The notes under the pieces were generated by a model that saw nothing but the letters and a program-made list of their open reading frames with translations, was not told the origin of the DNA and did no database searches. The position numbers were made by a program, and so were the translations under genes. A DNA stretch of 64,000 bases from Endomychus coccineus (taxonomy: Eukaryota > Arthropoda > Insecta > Coleoptera > Endomychidae), in assembly GCA_958510875.1 (NCBI GenBank), contig OY294068.1, forward strand, positions 149,022,388-149,086,387. Reading direction: 5' to 3'. How positions within the stretch are numbered: the stretch's first letter is position 1; each line of letters begins with the position of its first letter. This document shows, piece after piece, positions 33,853 to 45,121 of the stretch.

Positions 33853-36800
33853 AATTTAAACAAGCCAATCCCATTATTCGTTCCGAAATTCATTGAAATA
33901 GGTCGTGTAATACGATTGTTTCAAACATTACATAAAGTGATGTTATTTGAGAAATAAATTCATATAATCATCTTCAATCAAAATGAATGAGGAAAACCAG
34001 CCAATTTCATTATTCATTCTGAAATTCATTGACATAGGTCGTGGAATACGATTATGTTTCAAACATTACATAAAGTGATGTTATTTGGAAAATAGATTTA
34101 TATAATTATCTTCAATCAAAATGAATGAGGAAAACCAGCCAATTCCATTATTCATTCTGAAATTCATTGAAATAGGTCGTGGAATACGATTATGTTTCAA
34201 ACATTATATAAAGTGATGTTATTTGGAAAATAGATTTATATAATTATCTTCAATCAAAATGAATGAGGAAAACCAGCCAATTCCATTATTCATTCTGAAA
34301 TTCATTGAAATAGGTCGTGGAATACGATTATGTTTCAAACATTACATAAAGTGATGTTATTTGGAAAATAGATTTATATAATTATCTTCAATCAAAATGA
34401 ATGAGGAAAACCAGCCAATTCCATTATTCATTCTGAAATTCATTGAAATAGGTCGTGGAATACGATTATGTTTCAAACATTACATAAAGTGATGTTATTT
34501 GGAAAATAGATTTATATAATTATCTTCAATCAAAATGAATGAGGAAAACCAGCCAATTCCATTATTCATTCTGAAATTCATTGACATAGGTCGTGGAATA
34601 CGATTATGTTTCAAACATTACATAAAGTGATGTTATTTGGAAAATAGATTTATATAATTATCTTCAATCAAAATGAATGAGGAAAACCAGCCAATTCCAT
34701 TATTCATTCTGAAATTCATTGAAATAGGTCGTGGAATACGATTATGTTTCAAACATTACATAAAGTGATGTTATTTGGAAAATAGATTTATATAATTATC
34801 TTCAATCAAAATGAATGAGGAAAACCAGCCAATTCCATTATTCATTCTGAAATTCATTGAAATAGGTCGTGGAATACGATTATGTTTCAAACATTACATA
34901 AAGTGATGTTATTTGGAAAATAGATTTATATAATTATCTTCAATCAAAATGAATGAGGAAAACCAGCCAATTCCATTATTCATTCTGAAATTCATTGACA
35001 TAGGTCGTGGAATACGATTATGTTTCAAACATTACATAAAGTGATGTTATTTGGAAAATAGATTTATATAATTATCTTCAATCAAAATGAATGAGGAAAA
35101 CCAGCCAATTCCATTATTCATTCTGAAATTCATTGACATAGGTCGTGGAATACGATTATGTTTCAAACATTACATAAAGTGATGTTATTTGGAAAATAGA
35201 TTTATATAATTATCTTCAATCAAAATGAATGAGGAAAACCAGCCAATTCCATTATTCATTCTGAAATTCATTGAAATAGGTCGTGGAATACGATTATGTT
35301 TCAAACATTACATAAAGTGATGTTATTTGGAAAATAGATTTATATAATTATCTTCAATCAAAATGAATGAGGAAAACCAGCCAATTCCATTATTCATTCT
35401 GAAATTCATTGAAATAGGTCGTGGAATACGATTATGTTTCAAACATTACATAAAGTGATGTTATTTGGAAAATAGATTTATATAATTATCTTCAATCAAA
35501 ATGAATGAGGAAAACCAGCCAATTCCATTATTCATTCTGAAATTCATTGACATAGGTCGTGGAATACGATTATGTTTCAAACATTACATAAAGTGATGTT
35601 ATTTGGAAAATAGATTTATATAATTATCTTCAATCAAAATGAATGAGGAAAACCAGCCAATTCCATTATTCATTCTGAAATTCATTGACATAGGTCGTGG
35701 AATACGATTATGTTTCAAACATTACATAAAGTGATGTTATTTGGAAAATAGATTTATATAATTATCTTCAATCAAAATGAATGAGGAAAACCAGCCAATT
35801 CCATTATTCATTCTGAAATTCATTGAAATAGGTCGTGGAATACGATTATGTTTCAAACATTATATAAAGTGATGTTATTTGGAAAATAGATTTATATAAT
35901 TATCTTCAATCAAAATGAATGAGGAAAACCAGCCAATTCCATTATTCATTCTGAAATTCATTGACATAGGTCGTGGAATACGATTATGTTTCAAACATTA
36001 CATAAAGTGATGTTATTTGGAAAATAGATTTATATAATTATCTTCAATCAAAATGAATGAGGAAAACCAGCCAATTCCATTATTCATTCTGAAATTCATT
36101 GACATAGGTCGTGGAATACGATTATGTTTCAAACATTACATAAAGTGATGTTATTTGGAAAATAGATTTATATAATTATCTTCAATCAAAATGAATGAGG
36201 AAAACCAGCCAATTCCATTATTCATTCTGAAATTCATTGACATAGGTCGTGGAATACGATTATGTTTCAAACATTACATAAAGTGATGTTATTTGGAAAA
36301 TAGATTTATATAATTATCTTCAATCAAAATGAATGAGGAAAACCAGCCAATTCCATTATTCATTCTGAAATTCATTGACATAGGTCGTGGAATACGATTA
36401 TGTTTCAAACATTACATAAAGTGATGTTATTTGGAAAATAGATTTATATAATTATCTTCAATCAAAATGAATGAGGAAAACCAGCCAATTCCATTATTCA
36501 TTCTGAAATTCATTGAAATAGGTCGTGGAATACGATTATGTTTCAAACATTACATAAAGTGATGTTATTTGGAAAATAGATTTATATAATTATCTTCAAT
36601 CAAAATGAATGAGGAAAACCAGCCAATTCCATTATTCATTCTGAAATTCATTGAAATAGGTCGTGGAATACGATTATGTTTCAAACATTACATAAAGTGA
36701 TGTTATTTGGAAAATAGATTTATATAATTATCTTCAATCAAAATGAATGAGGAAAACCAGCCAATTCCATTATTCATTCTGAAATTCATTGACATAGGTC

Positions 36801-37026
36801 GTGGAATACGATTATGTTTCAAACATTACATAAAGTGATGTTATTTGGAAAATAGATTTATATAATTATCTTCAATCAAAATGAATGAGGAAAACCAGCC
36901 AATTCCATTATTCATTCTGAAATTCATTGAAATAGGTCGTGGAATACGATTATGTTTCAAACATTATATAAAGTGATGTTATTTGGAAAATAGATTTATG
37001 TAATTATCTTCAATCAAAATGAATGA
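33853..37026. repeat. Satellite array, 138-bp unit, 23 copies
   Basis: Starting at 33991 the string GGAAAACCAG recurs every 138 bp without any length change for 22 units. One diverged unit (about 136 bp) precedes them from 33853. The units are almost identical. Two sites vary between copies: TTGA(A/C)ATAGG and ACATTA(C/T)ATAAAG. The array ends at GAATGAGAAAAAAC. Each unit contains a short frame starting ATGAATGAGG; this follows from the 138 = 3 x 46 length and is probably meaningless. No spacers or cas genes, so not CRISPR. Confidence 0.97.
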
Positions 37027-37321
37027 GAAAAAACATAACTGAAGTGAAGTGGCGATGCAATTAGTCATTTCCATATAAGCATGACTTTTCTCAGGAATAA
37101 CAAGATATTCTGAATATTTTTATTATTTTATTGTGTCCATTAAAATAGTTTTAAAAATCGCAACAATACGATACCTTGAGGGAAGAAGCTTCGCCCAAAT
37201 TGAAGCTCCACTTTTTGACTGCGAAATTTACTCATAAGGTTTCAAGACCGTAACTTATTTAAATGATTTACAAAATTATTTAATAACAGGTGAATCATAT
37301 AAAGTATGAGTGAAATTATAA

Positions 37322-37612
37322 TTAAATTCCGAGAGATGCGTCGCGTAATTTGAATTCTTGGAATCTTAAAATGGAAATTGCGCCCCGTCCCATCACAATC
37401 ATCGCGTCACAATCTCCACAGCTAAGCTTGTAGACTCCAGAATTTTTGAATTTATTTCTTTTTGATTTTGAATTACCTATGAAAGAATAAAGTGAGTTTG
37501 ATGTTCTATACGAAACAGATTTCCCTTTTTTTAATGCAGCTATGGTTTCTGATGGTTTCCCCATTCCACAAATATTTCTACTAATAAGTATTTGAGGGAT
37601 TAAATTAAGCAT
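37322..37612 (-). pseudogene. Penelope-like element, GIY-YIG fragment
   Basis: The 96-codon frame includes KKGKSVSYRTSNSLYSFIGN, then NKFKNSGVYKLSCGDCDAMI and VMGRGAISILRFQEFKLRDA. SGVYKLSCGDCD is the first half of the GIY-YIG motif. The second half (normally V-Y-I-G-Q-T-G-R) is damaged to VMGRGA. It is a third PLE lineage in the window. Confidence 0.72.
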
Positions 37613-38097
37613 AATTTAGTTGATAACACTATATTCTGATGATGCCACTGTTAGTGAAACAATTATTGAGGTTTATGAATAAATTTTACAGTCAAAAGTT
37701 TTAATTGTGTTTTTATAAACAAAATTAGTGAATTATGAATTTACAGGTAGTAAAGGTCGAAACTACTGAAAGAGTCCATAATTTCAGATTTTTTGCTATT
37801 TCAAACACTAACAAATCAGCTTTTTTTCTTCCTATTTTTGACCCAAAGGAAACGGAGACAAAAATCATATTAATTCAAACTTACAGAATCACCTACAAAT
37901 TAATTTTTGTTCCATGTGACCAAAATTCGCCAAGCTCTGGCCAAAATGTCACTAGTATTCGAATTTCCGAATTATATTCATATAAATTAATTCAACTTTG
38001 TGCAACATTTCTCACAATTCTTCGGATTTATTTATACAACAATTCTTGGCCCAGGTATGAATTATACGTAAATTTTTGGAAAATAGTTATCTTAATA

Positions 38098-38520
38098 AAA
38101 AAATTCACATCAACTAAAGGGCGGGATTTTTTGAACTAATTGCACCAAGCAAAGCATATGTGTCGCATTAATTTCAATTAAACATGTCAACATCGTACAA
38201 AACCGGAATAATTGGAATTATAACACATTGAAAATGTCCACATTGTAACAGCACACAATACATGAATGATTGAAATTGTATATTAATGTGTTACAATTTC
38301 AATTATTCGTGTTTTGTTCGTTGTTGACGTATTAATGCGATAAAGACGCTTAGTGCAATTAGTTTAAAACATCCCGTGCTTTAGTTGATGTGAATTAGTT
38401 TTCATACGTCTTCTGATGATGGTCGTGAGACTGAAACGTACGTCAAGACGTGAATATAGTAGACATAAGTGTAAATACGACCTTTTTCCCAAGAATGTAG
38501 ATATATAATTCAAATTTATT
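38098..38520. mobile_element. Inverted pair of Penelope terminal-repeat ends
   Basis: CACATCAACTAAAGGGCGGG...AACTAATTGCAC (38110 onward) reappears inverted as GTGCAATTAGTTT...CTTTAGTTGATGTG (38352-38392). The inner parts around GGAATAATTGGAA and TTCAATTATTCG also pair. The right arm continues through the hammerhead at 38406 to the TTTTTCCCAAGAATGTA block shared with the PLE tail at 3150. Related ends lie at 19.3-19.6 and 44.6-44.75 kb. Confidence 0.75.
38406..38451 (+). ncRNA. Hammerhead ribozyme, type I, PLE-associated
   Basis: All elements are visible: stem I strands ACGTCTT (38406-38412) and AAGACGT (38445-38451), seven perfect pairs; CTGATGA (38413-38419); one extra T; stem II GGTC/GACT with a GTGA tetraloop; GAAA (38433-38436); a minimal stem III in ACGTACGT (38436-38443); and cleavage-site C at 38444. 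Penelope-like elements are known to carry hammerheads with very short stem III in their terminal repeats, where they process tandem transcripts. The extra T before stem II is a deviation shared by the other copies. Confidence 0.88.
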
Positions 38521-39132
38521 GGAATTATTGAGAACACAAAAGTTGTCTCATTTTCCAGATTTTTTCGATTCTAGAAGAATTTGGTTGTTAGCTTATTTTT
38601 CACACTATTTTTGTAATTAGAATGAAACATTCATGAAATGTTCCGTACGATTTTATGCATTTAAAATGGCTTGGTGGATATTTAAATGCTACTCTTGTTG
38701 CATCTCCCAGCATTTTCTTTGCTTATGAAAAATAGAAATAATCAAAGTATAGCTCTTGGGCTACAATTTGTCAAACTCTCAAGGATGATTCAAGCTAATA
38801 TTTTCCGAAACGATTGAATATAATCTATTTTTTGGATATTATTCGGTTAACATTATTTTTTTTTAATTTAAATCTTTTATCAAGATTAAGTTTTCTTCCG
38901 TGGAATAAACATTTATTTAATAAAACTACCGATTTTTTTAAAATTTTAAACAATGTGAAAAAAGTATTGCTGGGAATATATTGAATTGTTACTATTGGGC
39001 AAATTCTAAAGATTTAATCGAATATACAATAAAAATACAACAATAGTGTACCTAATACTAAATACGAAATGTTTGAAAACACCCACTGACATAGATATAA
39101 TGAATGAAATGTTTCAGGCATGGTTGCTTTTT
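38521..39132. other. Region upstream of the DUF4789 gene
   Basis: AT-rich DNA. No clear TATA box, initiator or additional exon could be defined. If the acceptor at 39159 is used, a signal-peptide exon should lie here or further left. Confidence 0.35.
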
Positions 39133-39285
39133 ATGAAACTTCTACTAAGTAGCTTGCAGTGGATAGATGGAGCTGTAGCAGCCCCACCATGGGCCAACCC
39201 AAAACTCAATCCTTGCGCTTCACATCCCATGGGTTGGCAAATGCTCTACTGGCCACCAGATGGAAAGTGTTACAAAATCTTCCAG
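39133..39285 (+). CDS. DUF4789-type secreted cysteine-rich protein, first visible exon
   Basis: Reads MKLLLSSLQWIDGAVAAPP, then WANPKLNPCASHPMGWQML and YWPPDGKCYKIFQ, ending in phase 0 at donor CAG|GTATTC (39285/39286). The YWPPDGKCY-x-x-F motif and the Cys pattern are those of the insect DUF4789 family, small secreted proteins of unknown biochemical role. The Met at 39133 would give a short signal peptide cleaved near AVA|APP. Alternatively the exon begins at 39160 after acceptor TTGCAG, with the signal peptide on an earlier exon. The next exon starts 20,075 bp downstream and joins in frame. Confidence 0.8.
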
Positions 39286-40049
39286 GTATTCAATATTAAT
39301 CCATTCATCAATGATTCAACAAATTGTTTTTGTCTTGTAACATGGAATTGCGTCATCAAATGAATAACACTTCAATGTTGCATAAAAAAGAATATATATT
39401 AACAGTGGCTTAAGCGCACAATGAAATACTTAATGTTCCTTTGTTTGGGCTACGACAGTCTCGCGTATTTTTACCTGAGCTAAATAACCGGTAATACTAA
39501 TTCGTTTAACTTCTTGTGATGGAAATATCTATATTCCAAAAGTAATCTCAAGTAGCTGGAAATATCGTTTCAAAATCAGATGATTTTCCTATGGTCTATT
39601 ACGTAACACTTTAATGCTACTGTGAAATGGATAAAATGATTGATAGTTACTCCAGACCAAGATATCAATAATCAATAAAAACATTATTATTTGTACTATC
39701 TTGGAGTTGCAGAAGAATGACAAATTAAATGAAATCAAAACTAAAAAACAAGAAATAACAAAGTTATAACTCAAGAGACTAGCTGGAAATATCGTTCTCT
39801 AGACAACAGATTGGAAATTAAAAGTTCATAGTCCAACAAAGACAAAAATAATTTGTAATCAATCGAGAATAAGATGCTTAAAAATTAAGGGAATATGAAA
39901 TCACAACTAAAAAACAGGAGATATCGAAATCACTTGCCCTAGACGACAGATAGAAATCAACACTCGATGAGACCAACCAAAACAGACATTTGGAATTCCA
40001 CTAAAAGACAAAAGCTAACTTAAATTTACTTGACTAGGTAGAATCCATG
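39286..40049. other. Start of giant DUF4789 intron
   Basis: No element is recognised until the non-LTR remnant at 40050. Weak local repeats around GCTGGAAATATCGTT (39556, 39781) are present. Confidence 0.4.
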
Positions 40050-40590
40050 ACTATAATATAAATAAAATAGATTCCACTTATGTCTCTGTCCCAACATAGG
40101 AAGAAAATTGTGAGCCTTGATAATATCCTACAAGAGTTGGGCAGTCAAAACAGACTGTCTTTAGCTTGGGTATCAGGCCACACAAGTTATAAAGGCAACG
40201 AAGATGCTGAGTTACTGGCCCGAGAAGGAACACGTAGTGCTCTAATTGGTCCAGACCCCTTCTGTGGTATATCGAAAGCACTGCGCAAATCATATATTAG
40301 TAATTGGTTGAAAAATTAAGAGAATGATGAAACAAAGTGTCGGAAATGAGACAGGCCAAAAAGTTCATTACCCATCACCAAAATTCACGGAGTTCCTACT
40401 AAGCCAGAATAGAAGATCAACTAGAATCATGGTTGGGCTCCTGGGAGGGAATTGTAGACTCAACAAACACATAAACAACATTGAAATGGCAGATACCATC
40501 CTATGCAGGTTCTGTCAAGAGGACGAGGACACATCGGTGGACATACTGTGCCTAACATTGGCGATTGAGAAACAAAATTACAATTAATAG
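40050..40590 (+). pseudogene. Non-LTR retrotransposon tail: RNase H end and damaged zinc knuckle
   Basis: The frame from 40080 has LSLAWVSGHTSYKGNEDAEL, the end of an RNase H domain; the aspartate expected in GNExAD is shifted to E. From 40324 another frame reads LLGGNCRLNKHINNIEMAD, then CRFCQEDEDTSVDIL, the C-terminal knuckle with the His replaced by Asp. It is related to the copies at 9.4, 54.7 and 63.4 kb. Stops separate the parts. Confidence 0.78.
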
Positions 40591-40758
40591 TACCAATACC
40601 ATTTAATGATAATCCAAAGATATGTATGATAAAACAATTGCCCACCTGTTTGTTGAAATAGTCATATTTGTAAGGAATCTTCTCTTTTTCTGTAGACTTT
40701 CAATCATCTTAAGATTATAAATTCCTCATACTTGGACGACGAGCTTGAACTTGAATCA

Positions 40759-42655
40759 TAAGCAACCATTGGCGGCTCGTGAATTTTTGAGAGAGGAGGC
40801 TGGACATAAAACGTTTTTGTAAAAATATACTCTATTCACAGCCTTTTAACCTTTGCACAGCGACCGTACCAGCTACTTCAGTGACAAAATTAATTGTTAC
40901 CCAGCAAGAACCAACGTGGAGGTATAGAGTTTCTCTTGCCAAAAAATTATTTGTTCGTTTTTGTCTTTTATTTTTTTTGGATTTTTAATATTTTTTCTTT
41001 TTTTTGGAATTTTTCATATTTTGTTTTTTTAAATTAATTTTATAATTTTTTTTATATATTAACGGAATTCTACGGTCTTTAGTTTGCGAAAAATGATCAA
41101 TAATATTATCAAAAAATGTATCATTTTGTTTCAAGTGTTTTACTAAATCGTTTTCAATAGATATTAAACTAACATTGTATAAACGATTTTGGCCCATTGC
41201 ATTTGGCATGTAAGTTTTAATTCGTTTGAGAGTAGAAAATGATCTCTCCACCGATGCCGACGTGACAGAAATGGTGACTGTCAAACAAAGTAGTTTATAC
41301 AACTGAGGTAAAACTTGTTGCAAATCATTGTCTATCATATATTTTATCATATCGGCGTGACTGTCATACTGGCCTAAAATATCTTTATCCGAGTATATAA
41401 CGCATAATTCATTGTGCAGTGCTATTTTATCAAAAATATATATATTTATATTTAAGAACTAAGTTATCTTAAAGTGTATTGGGGAACTCTTTTGAAAAAG
41501 ATTCGAAAAATCTTCTATTCGTCAAGTCAAAAAACTTCAATTCATGTAAATCGGAAAATCGAATCTCAATTTGACCTTTAATAGTATCTAAAATTTCATA
41601 AAAAAGTTGTTTATACTTAATGTAGTTTCTTGTCTACAAAATTATATGTTTTCCTCCTTTTCGCGGGAGGAGCCTCATCAGTTGAATAATTTTCAAATAA
41701 CATATTAAAATGAAATTCTGTATTACGGAAGCTTGAAATTTTTCCAATGAGATGTTTCAAACGATCTCTTGAATTTATGTTGTAAAATTTGAAAAATAAG
41801 ATCAGTTTGTTCAAATATTAATTTAAAATTATCAAGAAAAAACAAAAATTCTTCATTTTCTAAATAAGATTTTAAACCAACAGCAGCATTTAATGAAACC
41901 TGATCTGTTGAAAAGTCATCACTGTTTAATAATACAAAATCAAATGTTTCAATTAATTTGTCTTTATTTTTATGGATGGTAAATACTGCACGTGATGTAA
42001 AATTCCATCGAGTTGGAGCATTACAGGGAAATCAATGATTTTCTTAAAACTTCGTATTGTCAATACTACTATTAGTATTAACAATGATCGATTTTGATAG
42101 TTACCTGACATTACTAATTCTTTCAAATCCGGTAAAGGCAGTTTATTCAAAAGAAACACTTTTATCATATATTAATTGACTAAATGGATTTTCTAAAAGG
42201 CAGCAACTAACTCACTAACACTCATTTTAAATTCACAACAGAAAACAATCTAACCTTACTCGGCGTGACAACACATAAACAAACAAGCACTGACTGACCT
42301 ACTCAGCAGTCGGCAGAACGCACGTCTCGTATGTCATAGATTGCTAGCGGCTGCCGCAGGCTAGCCTCCAGAGGATGTTGCCGTTTTCGCTGATTTACCC
42401 AGTTGGCGTTCGGACTGGTCGGAAAAACGGCAACTGCGTTGAACAACACATGCTCAGCGTTTGAGATATATAGAGAGTCTAGCCTCAGGGCACTGTTTCC
42501 AGATTAAAAATAACCACTGAGAACGGGGAATTAATTGTAAAATTTTAAAAATTATCAGAGAAACAGGAAATAAAATGGATAATGATCATTAAGATAAATT
42601 GGTGAGGAGGCTGAGCCTCCTTAGCCTCCTTCGAGGAGCCGCCCCTGTAAGCAAC
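40759..42655 (-). mobile_element. hAT element with perfect 8-bp target duplication
   Basis: The element 40767-42647 (1,881 bp) is flanked by TAAGCAAC on both sides (40759-40766, 42648-42655). Left end CATTGGCGGCTCGTGA; right end, reversed, CAGGGGCGGCTCCTCG: imperfect hAT termini. Both subterminal regions contain repeated GGAGGCT motifs. The interior encodes a minus-strand transposase remnant. Confidence 0.93.
40985..42168 (-). pseudogene. hAT transposase (ZMYM1-like type), decayed
   Basis: The last frame (41350-40985) contains the hAT dimerisation motif: LTVTISVTSASVERSFSTLK and RIKTYMPNAMGQNRLYNVSL. Upstream frames at 41814-41617 (RLKHLIGKISSFRNTEFHFN, APPAKRRKT) and 42168-41953 belong to the same protein but are separated by stops and shifts. 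Insect genes annotated as zinc finger MYM-type protein 1-like have this C-terminus. The catalytic DDE part is too damaged to identify. Confidence 0.85.
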
Positions 42656-43142
42656 ATTATTCATTTCGATTCTTTCGATTAAGAATTAGTAAATATTCAG
42701 ATCAAATTGACAAACGAGAAAGTTTAGGCAGGTTATGTTTCTATTCAAAGACGACTTTAGTAGTAAAGCGCCGAAATCGGGACTTAAACTTTAAGCGGGG
42801 GTAAAGGCTACTTTATCTTTAAAGCATGTTTATGGAACCGGTTTCAAAACATAAAGTCGACTTTAATATTTAAAGTAACTTTAATTTCATTATGGAACCG
42901 GCCGTTAATAATATTCGTTCAAAGGTGTTTCCGACGTCAATTGAATGACAGTGTCCTCAGCATAACACTATTTTAGCTTGGATTCAGAAATGGAGAACAC
43001 GGATTATCTTCTAGACAAAGATTTAAGTGGAATACCAAAATCTGTCTTCAATGTACTTTACGAAGAAAGAGTAAGAAATGTAAAAATTCCGAAAAAAGCT
43101 ATTGTCAAATATGCTGCTGTTTATCTGGATTTGACTGAGGGA
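42656..43142 (+). other. Unassigned; 60-codon frame of unknown identity
   Basis: A frame at 42978-43160 (opening MDSEMENTDYLLDKDLSGIP) has no recognised family. Upstream, ATGGAACCGG(T/C) occurs twice (42833, 42893) in a style seen near some transposon ends. It may belong to the mariner-type remnant that follows, but I cannot show that. Confidence 0.3.
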
Positions 43143-44280
43143 AGATACGAGAAGAGATGAACTTTCACCCGTACAAGATCGCAATAATGCAGGAAATAAA
43201 TGATCAAGATGAGATAAATAGGCTTGAATTTTGTCGTCTCATTCAATAACAATTATTATTATCGAGATATTGAAAACAGGATGTTCATGAGTGAATAGTG
43301 CAGGAAATAAATGATCAGGATGAGATTAATAGACTTGAATTTTGTCGTCTCATTCAATAACAATTATTATTATTGAGGTATTGAAAACAACATTTTCACT
43401 TTTATAAACGGTGATATAAATAAATAGAATTGTCGTTACCCAAGAGAATCCTCGCGAAATTCATCGTGACCTTTACTTTACTTGGGATGGTTTTGATGCT
43501 TACTTGTTGAAAAGTTATATCTATATATTAAAATTAAGATTAAGGAGGAGGGGAGAAGTGAAGTACGTGTACAGTAGGATAAGAGTCACTTACAAATAAA
43601 TTTAATAATGGAGAATTGGTAAAGATGATTTTGAGATTCTCCATAAGTCAGTTAAAAGTAACGTATTAAACAACTTAGAGAAAATTGAAATTAGTAAGTT
43701 TAAAAATACAGGAAACATTTTAAATGATCAGAAAGACTTTACCAATTCTTCCATTTTCAAATTTATTTGTAAGTAGCTCATATCCTACTGTTCACGTACC
43801 TCACTCATCCCCTCCTTTTTAATCTTAATTTTAATGTTTAAGGAATAAACCATAGTTTGTAGAACCATTGTTTGATAAAGTCCACCGTGTGGTGAAACAT
43901 GTCAAGTGTATTTTTTACTAAAACTATTCCTTTAATTGGACCTTATTAATTGAGTAAAATGGACATACTATGACGGTTACTGCTGCATGCTACGTTCAAA
44001 TGCTGCAGACATTCTTTTTACCACAAATATGGATGTTTTATGACAGACCATTCCAAACAGGTTGATTTCTAGGAATGGTACTATTTTCATGGTCGACAAG
44101 GTCTCCGGATTTTTCACCAACAGTTTATTTTGTCTGAGGCTACTTAAAACATCAATTGTGTGCGAATAAACCTAGAACTCTAAAGGAGCTGTAAAGGTTT
44201 ATTACAAATGAAACAAATGCTGTTCTTCAAAATATTATGCGAAATATGTATTGAAGAGAATGGCGGTCACACCATATTGC
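43143..44280 (+). pseudogene. Mariner-type transposase pieces with internal duplication and hairpin
   Basis: The first piece reads FHPYKIAIMQEINDQDEINR, LEFCRLIQ, which matches the segment before the first catalytic D in the DD41D proteins nearby (HPYKI.L.QELN..D...R..FC). About 85 bp of it is repeated (43185-43270 and 43303-43390). Near 44090-44160 the frame reads SPDFSPTVYFV, GYLKHQLCANKPRTLKEL, the end of the catalytic domain. Between them lies a pair of inverted arms (43523-43618 and 43738-43838). Strongly decayed. Confidence 0.65.
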
Positions 44281-44598
44281 CTAATAAACATCCATCTTTC
44301 CAGTTTAAGAATATATTCCACTGTTTTGTTCTTTGAGTCAATACATTTTTATAAGCCATTTCAAATCGGTTGTTTATTTTGGCTAACGCTGTATATGTTC
44401 TTCTAAAATCATATTAACACATACTGTTATTTGACGCAAAATTATCGACTTAATTCATACCGATATGTTTAACGACGTAAAGGTAAAGATCCAACGGATC
44501 AACTGGAGTACCTAACTGTCAAACTGACATTTCAGCAAATTGCAATTATGTGTAAATTCTTTGAAAATAGTTGCATTAACACATATCTATTATATTTT

Positions 44599-44643
44599 CG
44601 TCTTAACGTACGTTTCGGTCTGAAGATCATCATCAGAAAAATT
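44599..44643 (-). ncRNA. Hammerhead ribozyme, weaker copy
   Basis: The core CTGATGA ... GAAAC-GTAC-GT is complete and the cleavage-site base is T. Stem II (GATC/GACC) has one mismatch. Stem I pairs TTTTT with AAGAC only loosely. Probably a decayed copy of the motif at 38406. Confidence 0.6.
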
Positions 44644-44745
44644 TTAGAAACTAATACACATCAACTAAAGCGCGGCATTTCTTAAACTAATTGTACTAAG
44701 CACTAAGCTTCTTTATCGTATTGATTTCAATTAAAAATGTCTATG
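44599..44745 (-). mobile_element. Penelope terminal-repeat fragment with hammerhead
   Basis: The minus strand carries CTTTAGTTGATGTG-like DNA (near 44665), then CTGATGA (44636-44630), stem II region, GACCGAAACGTACGTT and AAGACG (44604-44599). It is the same terminal-repeat family as 38.1-38.5 kb. Confidence 0.7.
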
Positions 44746-44902
44746 ACTTTTTTTTTGTTGAAATGAGAAAAAATGTGATGTATTTTATCTTTATCATCTA
44801 CGTTTTTAAACTGAATCTATGCATTACATTTGGTTACATTTCCATTAAGGATGGAAGACTTTTGATAAAAAATGAGTAATTTAACGCCAGAACAAGCAAT
44901 CC

Positions 44903-45121
44903 AGTGTTTCTAGAGTGTTACGAAGGTTTAGAGAAACTGGAGGTTACAATATAAAGCAAGTTCCAGGACGTCTTAGATGCACCACCCCTTTAGATGATCG
45001 TCATGTACGTCTGCACACTTTCCGTGAACGTCATGTTACAACCCGGCAGCCTCAAAATGTTCTCTCCATAGTTCGTGATGTTCGAATAAGTGTCAATTCG
45101 GTTTGGAATAATAAACTATAA
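44903..45121 (+). pseudogene. Tc1-like transposase N-terminal fragment
   Basis: Reads SVSRVLRRFRETGGYNIKQ, then VPGRLRCTTPLDDRHVRLHT, FRERHVTTRQPQNVL: the paired helix-turn-helix and GRPR-like region of Tc1 transposases (R-F-x-E-T-G ... G-R-x-R-x-T-T-x-x-D-D-R). A shifted LTPEQAIQ just upstream is the start. The catalytic part is absent. Confidence 0.72.

Noticed and set aside
33853..37026. CRISPR array
   Set aside because: The 138-bp units are continuous and nearly identical with no variable spacers, and the DNA is insect; it is a satellite.
33988..37026. A repeated 31-codon frame (ATGAATGAGG...TAAAGTGA) in every satellite unit as a peptide gene family
   Set aside because: It exists because the unit is a multiple of three and copies are identical; there is no sign of selection, promoter or splice sites.
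37735..38139. 134-codon plus-strand frame as a host gene
   Set aside because: Its 3' end overlaps the PLE terminal repeat at 38098 and no domain is visible; AT-rich chance frame is more likely.
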